Below are positions 8,204 to 15,717 of a stretch of DNA of 64,000 nucleotides, piece by piece. The stretch lies in NCBI RefSeq assembly GCF_016860545.1, contig NZ_BNEB01000003.1, positions 434,001 through 498,000 on the forward strand, written 5' to 3'. The DNA is from Streptomyces asoensis (GTDB lineage Bacteria > Actinomycetota > Actinomycetes > Streptomycetales > Streptomycetaceae). The notes below the pieces were generated by a model, which was given only the letters and a program-made list of their open reading frames with translations, was not told where the DNA came from and made no database searches. The position numbers and the translations under genes were made by a program. Every line of letters begins with the position of its first letter. Position 1 is the first letter of the stretch.

Positions 8204-9850
8204 TCACCGCGCGGGAGGCGGGCCGTCGATCGGCCGCCCCGGGACACCGGGCCGCCGCTGCCACGGCCGGGGGCCGGCGGGCGGGCGGTAGCCGACGCCC
8301 AGCGCGTCGAGCCGGCCGTAGTGGGACCGCATCCGCCGCTCGAAGCCGGCGAAGTCCCGCTCCCGCGGGGCGGGCAGGGCGCTCCAGGCGACCTCGGCGA
8401 AGGCGGCGAGCCGGGGGAAGGCCTGGTAGTCCACGCGCGTGTGGTCCTCCATCACCTCGGTCCAGAGGTTGGCCTGCGTACCGAGCACGTGCCGCGCCTC
8501 CCGGTGCGTCAGCTCCGCGGGAACGGGTTCGAAGCGGTAGACGTCCTCCAGGGTGCGCACGAACCCGATGGGCACGGGCTCGTCCGCGCCGCCGTGCTGC
8601 CGGTGGTCCAGGTAGACGTGCTGCTCGGGGCACATCACGACGTCGTGCCCGGCCCGCGCGGCGGCGATCCCGCCCGCGTAGCCGCGCCAGGACGACACGG
8701 CCGCGCCCTCGGCGAGCCCGCCCTCGAGGATCTCGTCCCAGCCGATGAGCCGGCGTCCGCGCGCGGTGAGCCAGCGGTCGAAGTGGCCGATGAACCAGGA
8801 CTGGAGCCCGTCCTCGTCCGCGAGTCCGAGTTCCGCGATGCGGGCCTGCGCGGCCGGGGAGCGCCGCCACTGGTCCTTGGGGCATTCGTCGCCGCCCAGG
8901 TGGACGAACTCCGAGGGGAACAGCTCCAGTACTTCTTCGAGGACTCCTTCGTAGAAGCGCAGGGTGTTGTCGGTGGGGGCGAGTACGTGCGGGCTGATCC
9001 CCCAGGTGTCCCATACGGAGAGGGCCGCGGCGTGCTCGCCGGAGGCGGTGTCCAGGTCGGTGTTGCCGAGTTCCGGATAGGCGGTGATCGCGGCCTGCGA
9101 GTGGCCGGGGACGTCGATTTCGGGGACGACGGTGATGTGCCGTTCGGAGGCGTAGGCGACGATCTCCCGGATGTCGTCCTGCGTGTAGAAGCCGCCGTGC
9201 GGCTTCTCCTCCCACAGGGGTGAGGCGCGGTGGCCGAATTTCGTGCGCGCCCGCCAGGAACCCACCTCGGTCAGCCGCGGATGCCTCCTGATCTCGATCC
9301 GCCAGCCCTGGTCGTCCGTCAGATGAAAGTGGAAGACGTTGAGTTTGTGCGCCGCCATCAGGTCCAGGTAGCGCAGCACACCGTCCTTGGGCATGAAGTG
9401 CCGGGCGACGTCGAGCATGAGGCCCCGCCAGCGGAACCGGGGGCCGTCCTCGACGACCCCGTACGGGACGGCGCGGCCGGCCCCGGGCCGCACGGGCGCG
9501 CGCCGGAAGGCGTCGGCGCCGAGGAACTGCCGCAGCGTCTGGGCGCCCCAGAACACCCCGGCCGGGCCTCCGCCGCGGATCTCGACGCCCTGGTCGGGCA
9601 GGACGCTCAGCCGGTACGCCTCGGCCCCGAACGCGTCGTCCAGACGCAGCCGTACGGAGTGGCGGGCGTCCTGCGGGCCCGGTCGCAGGGGCAGACCGAG
9701 TGCCGCCCCGAGCGTGCCGCGCAGCCAGCGTTCGGTGGTCTGCGTGCCGGGAGCGGCCCACAGGACGGTGTCCTCACCGAGGAGGAACGCACCCCGCGCG
9801 GGGCCTTCCACGACGCGTGGCGCGGGAACGAGGTCCGTTTCGGAAATCAC
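8204..9850 (-). CDS. Beta-N-acetylhexosaminidase, GH20
   Basis: A 548-residue glycoside hydrolase. An N-terminal GH20b-like alpha/beta domain (about 1-130) is followed by the GH20 barrel with FRWRGLMLDVARHF, NVFHFHLTDDQGWR and the catalytic HLGGDE pair (Asp321-Glu322; Asp polarises the substrate acetamido group, Glu is the acid). It cleaves terminal GlcNAc/GalNAc from chito- or glyco-oligosaccharides. No signal peptide is seen, so it probably acts inside the cell on imported chitobiose-like sugars. The GTG start is supported by AAAGGA five bases upstream. S. coelicolor has a GH20 gene at the equivalent place (SCO2943 from memory). The last ~40 residues are Pro/Arg-rich and look dispensable. 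Confidence 0.92.
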   Translation of the reverse strand: MISETDLVPAPRVVEGPARGAFLLGEDTVLWAAPGTQTTERWLRGTLGAALGLPLRPGPQDARHSVRLRLDDAFGAEAYRLSVLPDQGVEIRGGGPAGVFWGAQTLRQFLGADAFRRAPVRPGAGRAVPYGVVEDGPRFRWRGLMLDVARHFMPKDGVLRYLDLMAAHKLNVFHFHLTDDQGWRIEIRRHPRLTEVGSWRARTKFGHRASPLWEEKPHGGFYTQDDIREIVAYASERHITVVPEIDVPGHSQAAITAYPELGNTDLDTASGEHAAALSVWDTWGISPHVLAPTDNTLRFYEGVLEEVLELFPSEFVHLGGDECPKDQWRRSPAAQARIAELGLADEDGLQSWFIGHFDRWLTARGRRLIGWDEILEGGLAEGAAVSSWRGYAGGIAAARAGHDVVMCPEQHVYLDHRQHGGADEPVPIGFVRTLEDVYRFEPVPAELTHREARHVLGTQANLWTEVMEDHTRVDYQAFPRLAAFAEVAWSALPAPRERDFAGFERRMRSHYGRLDALGVGYRPPAGPRPWQRRPGVPGRPIDGPPPAR

Positions 9851-10593
9851 GCCGGTCCTTTACCGCTCCGTCCGGTCGCGGACCGGCCGTCGCTGTACGA
9901 GTACGAAGAACACCGGGATCCGGGCGGTTCCTGGTGGAGATGACGGAAAACGCGTTCACGCGTACCGGACACGGCGGCGCGAGCGGGAAACGGACCCGCC
10001 GGGAAACGCTTTCCGGCGCGTTCCGGGAACCAGGTCGTGAAGCGCGGCGAGAAGGCGATGTGAGGCGGGATCAGGGCCTGCGGGGCGTTCGGCCGGCCGA
10101 AGTCCGGCAGGCGGAGAACGTCGGATCGCGAGCGCCCTTGCGGGCGCCTTCCGGGACGCCGCAAACACGGCGGGCGGATCTCTCCGGAAGCCGAACCGGA
10201 ATGGGGTGACGGCGGCCGCGGGAGGAATCGCGGGGGTGGCGCCGGGCGGTCGTCACGGCGACCCCGGTCACGGGGGCGGCGGGGGTAGGGCGGTCGAATT
10301 CGCGCCGCCGCGGAACACCGGGGAGGGAATTCCCGCACGGCGCCGGAGTCCGCGGTCGGACCGCCGGGCATCCGCGGAGGATTCACCGCTCCCCCTCCCG
10401 CGGCGCGGCCGGCCGGACGGGGAGCTCCACGGCACGGCCCTCCAGGCGTTGCACCCTGCGCAATGCGCGTTTCGCACCGCACAACACCCCGAAGGCTAAG
10501 GAGTGCCCGGGCGTCCCGGCAAGGGGCCGGGACGCCAAAAGCCCCCGGGACGCGGCACAGCGCGTCCCGGGGGCCCCGGAAAATCCCAGGGGG
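9851..10593 (-). other. 743-bp gap between the GH20 and DUF3039 genes
   Basis: I see no convincing gene here. The open frames on both strands read as Arg/Pro/Gly-rich random sequence without ribosome-binding sites. The left part must hold the GH20 promoter. A LacI-operator-like imperfect palindrome (GGAAACGCTTTCC core) lies at 9999-10016, about 150 bp upstream of the GH20 start. The right end holds the two terminator-like hairpins listed separately. No DasR-type ACTGGTCTAGACCAGT element was seen. Confidence 0.5.
10511..10573 (-). terminator. Double hairpin terminator after the DUF3039 gene
   Basis: Two perfect inverted repeats lie back to back. A 9-bp stem (GCGTCCCGG, 10511-10519, with 10527-10535) and a 13-bp stem (10542-10554 with 10561-10573) with a six-base loop. 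They sit 20-80 bp downstream of the DUF3039 stop codon. No T tract follows, which is usual for Streptomyces terminators. Confidence 0.75.
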
Positions 10594-10893
10594 CTACTTC
10601 TTGTCGCCGCCCTTGCCCTTGTCGTCGCCGCCGCCCGCCATGGACTCGAAGATCTCCTTGCACATGGGGCACACGGGGTACTTCTTCGGGTCGCGGCCGG
10701 GCACCCAGACCTTGCCGCACAGCGCCACGACGGGCGTCCCGTCGAGGGCGCTCGCCATGATCTTGTCCTTCTGGACGTAGTGGGCGTAGCGCTCGTGGTC
10801 CCCGTCGCCGTGCGACACCTGCGGCGTCGGCTCTACGAGGGTTCCCGTCCCAGTGCCTCGCTGGGGCTGGGTCTCAGGCTCAAGAGTGCTCAT
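10594..10893 (-). CDS. DUF3039 family protein
   Basis: A 99-residue actinobacterial protein of unknown function. A polar N-terminus is followed by HYVQKDKIMASALDGTPVVALCGKVWVPGRDP and then CPMCKE. The Cys of ALCGK and the CxxC suggest a small zinc site. The C-terminus is Gly/Lys/Asp-rich. It lies 39 bp downstream of the yqgE-like gene in the same direction and is probably co-transcribed with it. It is a conserved neighbour of murA in Streptomyces (memory, not checked). Confidence 0.85.
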   Translation of the reverse strand: MSTLEPETQPQRGTGTGTLVEPTPQVSHGDGDHERYAHYVQKDKIMASALDGTPVVALCGKVWVPGRDPKKYPVCPMCKEIFESMAGGGDDKGKGGDKK

Positions 10894-10932
10894 GGCGCCA
10901 AGGGTACTGAAACCCGGTGCGAAGCTCGTCCG

Positions 10933-11505
10933 TCAGTTGAGCGAGGCGTCGTCCGGGTACGTCGCCACCATCGCCAGCTCGTTGCGCTGACGGCGCAGGA
11001 CCTCGCGCCAGAGCCGCTCGGGCGACGGCGAGGAGACATCGCCCGGCTCGGACTCCACGACGTACCAGGCGCCCTCCCCCAGCTCGTCCTCCAGCTGCCC
11101 GGGGCCCCAGCCGGCGTATCCGGCGAAGATCCGCAACGAGCCGAGGGCCGAGGCCAGGAGCTCCGGCGGGGCCTCCAGGTCGACGAGGCCGATCGCGCCG
11201 TGCACCCGGCGCCAGCCGAGCGGCGTGCCGTTCGCGGCCGCGCCGCCCGGGACGACGGCGACCCCGAGGGCCGAGTCGAGGGACACCGGGCCGCCCTGGA
11301 AGACGACGCCGGGTTCACCGGTGAGGTCGGCCCAGCCCTCCAGGATGTCGCCGACACCCACCGGCGTGGGGCGGTTGAGGACGACACCGAGGGAGCCCTC
11401 CTCGTCGTGGTCGAGAAGGAGCACCACCGCACGGTCGAAGTTCGGGTCCGCCAGGGCGGGCGTTGCCACGAGCAGCCGCCCTGTGAGCGAGGACACCTCG
11501 GTCAT
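10933..11505 (-). CDS. YqgE/AlgH family protein
   Basis: A 190-residue UPF0301/AlgH-type protein. The family's opening pattern is present (LTGRLLVATPALADPNFDRAV followed by LLLDHDEEGSLGVVLNRPT), as are FQGGPV and the later FAGYAGWGPGQLEDEL. The biochemical function of the family is not established; AlgH was linked to alginate regulation in Pseudomonas. MTEVSSL at 11505 is taken as the start; ATG at 11514 (MSGMTEV) has GGGA upstream and is equally possible. It is divergent from murA across about 290 bp that must contain both promoters. Confidence 0.9.
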   Translation of the reverse strand: MTEVSSLTGRLLVATPALADPNFDRAVVLLLDHDEEGSLGVVLNRPTPVGVGDILEGWADLTGEPGVVFQGGPVSLDSALGVAVVPGGAAANGTPLGWRRVHGAIGLVDLEAPPELLASALGSLRIFAGYAGWGPGQLEDELGEGAWYVVESEPGDVSSPSPERLWREVLRRQRNELAMVATYPDDASLN

Positions 11506-11795
11506 GCCTGACATGATCCCGCATCTTCCCGTGCAGTGGGACGGCAATCCGGGGTACCGGGGTGAGGGCAGGTCGGGCGCACGGAAGCGGTCCGGGCGCA
11601 CGCACCCGCGAGGAGGCCGACGGTGACCCCATGTGCCCGACGGGAAACGGTTCGTGTTGTGACACAGCTATGACGTTCCTGGGTGGTCCTCGGGCTTACG
11701 GGACAGGGGGCGACGGCGATTACTCTGTCTCCTCTGGCCCTGCCTCCGACACCAAGGCCCCTGCCCCAATCCACCATCCATGGAACGCGAGATAC

Positions 11796-13142
11796 ATGAC
11801 CGTCAACGGCTCTGACGACGTACTGCTTGTCCACGGCGGCACCCCGCTCGAGGGCGAGATCCGTGTCCGCGGTGCGAAGAACCTCGTACCCAAGGCCATG
11901 GTCGCCGCCCTGCTGGGCAGTGAGCCGAGTCGGCTGCGCAACGTTCCCGACATCCGTGACGTGCGGGTCGTACGCGGCCTGCTGCAACTGCACGGGGTGA
12001 CGGTCCGTCCGGGTGAGGAGCCGGGCGAGCTGGTGCTCGACCCGACCTACGTGGAGAGCGCCAACGTCGCCGACATCGATGCCCACGCGGGCTCGAGCCG
12101 GATCCCGATCCTGTTCTGCGGGCCCCTGCTGCACCGCCTCGGGCACGCGTTCATCCCCGGTCTGGGCGGCTGCGACATCGGCGGCCGGCCCATCGACTTC
12201 CACTTCGACGTGCTGCGCCAGTTCGGCGCGAAGATCGAGAAGCGGGAGGACGGCCAGTACCTGGAGGCACCGCAGCGGCTGCGCGGCACGAAGATCACGC
12301 TGCCGTACCCGTCCGTCGGCGCGACCGAGCAGGTCCTGCTGACCGCCGTGCTCGCCGAGGGCGTCACCGAGCTCTCGAACGCGGCCGTGGAGCCGGAGAT
12401 CGAGGATCTCATCTGCGTGCTCCAGAAGATGGGCGCCATCATCGCGATGGACACCGACCGCACCATCCGCATCACCGGTGTCGACAAGCTCGGCGGCTAC
12501 AACCACGCCGCCCTGTCGGACCGCCTGGAGGCCGCCTCCTGGGCGTCCGCCGCGCTGGCGACCGAGGGCAACATCTACGTCCGCGGCGCCCAGCAGCGCT
12601 CGATGATGACGTTCCTGAACACCTACCGGAAGGTGGGCGGCGCCTTCGAGATCGACGACGAGGGCATCCGCTTCTGGCACCCCGGCGGCCAGCTGAAGTC
12701 GATCGCGCTGGAGACGGACGTCCACCCCGGCTTCCAGACCGACTGGCAGCAGCCGCTCGTCGTGGCCCTGACGCAGGCCACGGGCCTGTCGATCATCCAC
12801 GAGACGGTGTACGAGTCGCGGCTGGGCTTCACCTCGGCGCTCAACCAGATGGGCGCCCACATCCAGCTGTACCGCGAGTGCCTCGGCGGCTCGAACTGCC
12901 GCTTCGGGCAGCGCAACTTCCTGCACTCCGCGGTCGTGTCGGGCCCCACGAAGCTCCAGGGCGCCGATCTGGTCATCCCCGACCTGCGCGGCGGCTTCTC
13001 GTACCTGATCGCCGCCCTCGCGGCCCAGGGCACCTCCCGGGTCCACGGCATCGACCTCATCAACCGCGGCTACGAGAACTTCATGGAGAAGCTCGTCGAG
13101 CTCGGCGCGAAGGTCGAGCTGCCCGGCAAGGCACTCGGCTAG
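11796..13142 (+). CDS. murA: UDP-N-acetylglucosamine 1-carboxyvinyltransferase
   Basis: A 448-residue EPSP-synthase-fold enzyme catalysing the first committed step of peptidoglycan precursor synthesis: transfer of enolpyruvate from PEP to UDP-GlcNAc in the cytoplasm. Lys28-Asn29 (GAKNLVPKAM) match the substrate-binding Lys22-Asn23 of E. coli MurA. Cys126 in GGCDIGGRPID corresponds to the active-site loop Cys115 that fosfomycin alkylates. Conserved PEP-site Arg residues follow. The frame is open upstream, but MTVNGSDDVL begins the conserved protein; GCGAGA nearby is only a weak Shine-Dalgarno sequence. It is monocistronic, ended by a strong palindrome. Streptomyces often has a second murA elsewhere. 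Confidence 0.95.
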   Translation: MTVNGSDDVLLVHGGTPLEGEIRVRGAKNLVPKAMVAALLGSEPSRLRNVPDIRDVRVVRGLLQLHGVTVRPGEEPGELVLDPTYVESANVADIDAHAGSSRIPILFCGPLLHRLGHAFIPGLGGCDIGGRPIDFHFDVLRQFGAKIEKREDGQYLEAPQRLRGTKITLPYPSVGATEQVLLTAVLAEGVTELSNAAVEPEIEDLICVLQKMGAIIAMDTDRTIRITGVDKLGGYNHAALSDRLEAASWASAALATEGNIYVRGAQQRSMMTFLNTYRKVGGAFEIDDEGIRFWHPGGQLKSIALETDVHPGFQTDWQQPLVVALTQATGLSIIHETVYESRLGFTSALNQMGAHIQLYRECLGGSNCRFGQRNFLHSAVVSGPTKLQGADLVIPDLRGGFSYLIAALAAQGTSRVHGIDLINRGYENFMEKLVELGAKVELPGKALG

Positions 13143-13169
13143 CCCGCCCGGCCCCGCGGCCGCAGCGAG

Positions 13170-13219
13170 AACGCCGATGGGGCGGCCACCCGGATCCGGG
13201 TGGCCGCCCCATCGGCGTT
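13170..13219. terminator. Perfect 25-bp palindromic terminator between murA and hup
   Basis: A 50-base sequence is a perfect inverted repeat of 25 bp (AACGCCGATGGGG... with its exact complement), located 28 bp after the murA stop and 100 bp after the convergent HU gene. With no unpaired centre it would serve transcripts from both directions equally. Confidence 0.9.
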
Positions 13220-13318
13220 GTGCGCGCCCTGCGGCGGACGTGCCCCCGAAGGGGCGCGGGGAACTGCGCGGCCGGTCACAGGCGGCCCGCAGCTACCCAC
13301 GGCACTCCCGGGGAGTGC

Positions 13319-13600
13319 TTACTTGCCCTTGGCCGCTTCCTTGAGCTTCGAGCCCGCGGAGACCTTGACGCTGTAGCCGGCCGGGATCTGGATCGGGTCG
13401 CCGGTCTGCGGGTTGCGGGCGGTGCGAGCGGCACGGTGGGTGCGCTCGAAGGTCAGGAAGCCGGGGATCGTGACCTTCTCGTCGCCCTTGGAGACGATGT
13501 CGCCGACGACCTCGGCGAACGCGGCCAGCACTGCGTCGGCGTCCTTGCGGGTCACCTCGGCGCGGTCGGCCAGCGCGGCCACCAGCTCACTGCGGTTCAT
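13319..13600 (-). CDS. hup: HU-family nucleoid protein
   Basis: A 93-residue histone-like DNA-binding protein. It starts MNRSELVAALADRAEVTRKDADAVLAAF-like and carries the HU/IHF signature GFLTFERTHRAARTARNPQTG, with the DNA-wedging Pro of RNPQTG and a basic arm. The C-terminus (KLKEAAKGK) is short, so this is the small HupA-type protein rather than the long Lys-rich HupS. It forms dimers that bend and compact DNA. GGGAG lies seven bases before the ATG. Convergent with murA. Confidence 0.95.
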   Translation of the reverse strand: MNRSELVAALADRAEVTRKDADAVLAAFAEVVGDIVSKGDEKVTIPGFLTFERTHRAARTARNPQTGDPIQIPAGYSVKVSAGSKLKEAAKGK

Positions 13601-13894
13601 GTTGTTACTCCCGTGTTCTTCTTGCCGTTGCGGCGTGCCACGCGGCGGAGCCGCATGTTGGGCACAGCGAAAGTCGTTGTGCACGCGCCCAGAGACGCAT
13701 CCTGCCCCTACCAGCGGCGCGAAAGCCAATCCGGCACCCGCACGGAGCCGTGAGACAACCCTTGGGAGTCACACGGAGGGCGGTTGGGTCGGGCGCAACC
13801 CTAGAGGGCTGTTCCCGGCGCGACGTTCCGCGACGCGCCGTTGCGGGGGCCGCCGTGGCGATACTCACAGCCCCCGCCCCACGCGTGCCCCGAA

Positions 13895-15313
13895 CTAGGA
13901 GGCCGACACTCCCGCGGCCTTCGCGGCCTCGCGGACCGCGCCGGCCACCGCGCCGGCGACCTTGTCGTTGAAGACGCTGGGGATGATGTAGTTCGGGTTG
14001 AGCTCGTCGTCGCTGACGACGTCCGCCAGGGCCTTCGCGGCCGCGAGCATCATCTCCGTGTTGACCGTGCGGGACTGCGCGTCGAGCAGGCCGCGGAAGA
14101 CGCCCGGGAAGACCAGCACGTTGTTGATCTGGTTCGGGAAGTCGGAGCGGCCGGTGGCCACCACGGCGGCCGTCTGACGGGCGATCGCCGGGTCGACCTC
14201 GGGGTCCGGGTTCGCGAGCGCGAACACGATCGCGTCGTCGGTCATGGCGGCCACGTCGTCGCCGTCGAGGACGTTCGGGGCGGAGACGCCGATGAAGACG
14301 TCCGCGCCGCGCACGGCCTCCTTCAGGGTGCCGGTGAGGCCCTCGGGGTTGGTGTTGTCGGCGATCCAGCACAGCGCCGAGTCGGGGGCCGCGTCGACCA
14401 GGTCCTCGCGGTCCGCGTGGACGACGCCGTGGATGTCGGCGACGACCGCGTTCTTCACACCGGCCGCGAGCAGCAGCTTGAGGATCGCGGTGCCGGCCGC
14501 GCCGGCGCCGGACATGACGACACGCACGTCGCCGATGCCCTTGTTCACCACGCGCAGGGCGTTGGTGAGGGAGGCGAGGACGACGATGGCGGTGCCGTGC
14601 TGGTCGTCGTGGAAGACGGGGATGTCGAGGGCCTCGCGCAGCCGGGCCTCGATCTCGAAGCAGCGGGGCGCGGAGATGTCCTCGAGGTTGATGCCCGCGA
14701 AACCGGGGGCGATCGCCTTGACGATCTCGACGATGGCGTCGGTGTCCTGGGTGTCCAGGCACAGCGGCCAGGCGTCGATGCCCGCGAAGCGCTTGAACAG
14801 CGCGGCCTTGCCCTCCATGACCGGCAGCGCGGCCTTCGGACCGATGTTCCCCAGGCCCAGCACGGCCGAGCCGTCCGTCACGACCGCAACGGAGTTGCGC
14901 TTGATGGTGAGGCGGCGGGCGTCCTCGGGGTTCTCGGCGATCGCCATGCAGACGCGGGCCACACCCGGCGTGTAGATCATGGAGAGGTCGTCACGGTTGC
15001 GGATGGGGTGCTTGGACGCCATCTCGATCTTGCCGCCGAGGTGCATCAGGAACGTACGGTCGGAGACCTTGCCCAGGGTGACGCCCTCGATGCCGCGCAG
15101 CTGCTCGACGATCTCGTCGGCGTGCGCGGTGGAGGTGGCGGCGATGGTGACGTCGATCCGCAGCTTCTCGTGGCCGGACGCGGTGACGTCGAGGCCGGTC
15201 ACCGAGCCTCCGTGGGACTCCACGGCCGTGGTGATCTGGGAGACCGCCGTTCCGCTCGCGGGCACCTCCAGACGGACCGTGATCGAGTAGGAGACGCTGG
15301 GCGCCGTTGCCAT
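13895..15313 (-). CDS. NAD-dependent malic enzyme with N-terminal ACT domain
   Basis: A 472-residue malate oxidoreductase (malate to pyruvate and CO2). Residues about 1-85 form an ACT-like regulatory domain ([14 protein letters not shown]... [11 protein letters not shown]). The malic domain follows with [10 protein letters not shown] (catalytic Tyr), [19 protein letters not shown], a metal-binding NLEDISAP and [10 protein letters not shown] Rossmann NAD-binding region has [13 protein letters not shown]. In S. coelicolor the gene at this position (SCO2951) is the NAD-dependent isozyme from memory; cofactor preference cannot be proved here. GAGGAAG supports the ATG. It supplies pyruvate and NADH and supports gluconeogenic and acetyl-CoA metabolism. 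Confidence 0.93.
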   Translation of the reverse strand: MATAPSVSYSITVRLEVPASGTAVSQITTAVESHGGSVTGLDVTASGHEKLRIDVTIAATSTAHADEIVEQLRGIEGVTLGKVSDRTFLMHLGGKIEMASKHPIRNRDDLSMIYTPGVARVCMAIAENPEDARRLTIKRNSVAVVTDGSAVLGLGNIGPKAALPVMEGKAALFKRFAGIDAWPLCLDTQDTDAIVEIVKAIAPGFAGINLEDISAPRCFEIEARLREALDIPVFHDDQHGTAIVVLASLTNALRVVNKGIGDVRVVMSGAGAAGTAILKLLLAAGVKNAVVADIHGVVHADREDLVDAAPDSALCWIADNTNPEGLTGTLKEAVRGADVFIGVSAPNVLDGDDVAAMTDDAIVFALANPDPEVDPAIARQTAAVVATGRSDFPNQINNVLVFPGVFRGLLDAQSRTVNTEMMLAAAKALADVVSDDELNPNYIIPSVFNDKVAGAVAGAVREAAKAAGVSAS

Positions 15314-15717
15314 GGCCGACTTCCTCTGCACTGCTGGGTCGCGGGTTTGCCGTCCGATCGTCGCACCTACCGACGAGTACGTGAAAGCCGCCCCGGATTG
15401 CGATCGTTTTGTTCTCAATGAATCTCGACGAAGGGGGCGGGCACGGCGAGAGGCCCGCACCACGGTGTGGTGCGGGCCTCTCCCGACGTTCATGACACCG
15501 GCCCGCCATGCTCGCCTCGCGGCAAGTGGTCGCTCGTAGCGACGAAGGTTGGGCCCGGGGGCTTGGATCGAGCCGGTGTCACGACCAGGCTAACAAACGG
15601 ATGCCCGAAGGCCATTCCCGTCCGCCAGGTTCACAGGAAACGGTCGCCCGCGCGGCCGCCCGCGCGCTCCCCCGGCGGACCGCGCGGCCCGGTCCCCGCC
15701 GGGGCCGGACCTGCGGC
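15314..15717 (-). other. 404-bp gap between malic enzyme and helR, with a candidate small RNA
   Basis: No protein gene is seen. Reading the minus strand from 15717, a TAGCCT hexamer at about 15590 (fits TANNNT) is followed roughly 110-130 bases later by the strong hairpin at 15448-15482. After this, 135 bases lead to the malic enzyme start. The stretch could be the helR 3' untranslated region or an independent small transcript. The malic enzyme promoter must lie between 15314 and 15447. Confidence 0.4.
15448..15482 (-). terminator. 16-bp hairpin terminator upstream of the malic enzyme gene
   Basis: A perfect inverted repeat, GAGAGGCCCGCACCAC (15448-15463) with its complement at 15467-15482, has a three-base loop. 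It lies 236 bp downstream of the helR stop and upstream of the malic enzyme gene, so it should separate the two transcription units. No T run follows. Confidence 0.8.

Noticed and set aside
12878..13753. Plus-strand frame running out of murA across hup
   Set aside because: It is a different frame of murA and antisense of hup, with shadow composition.
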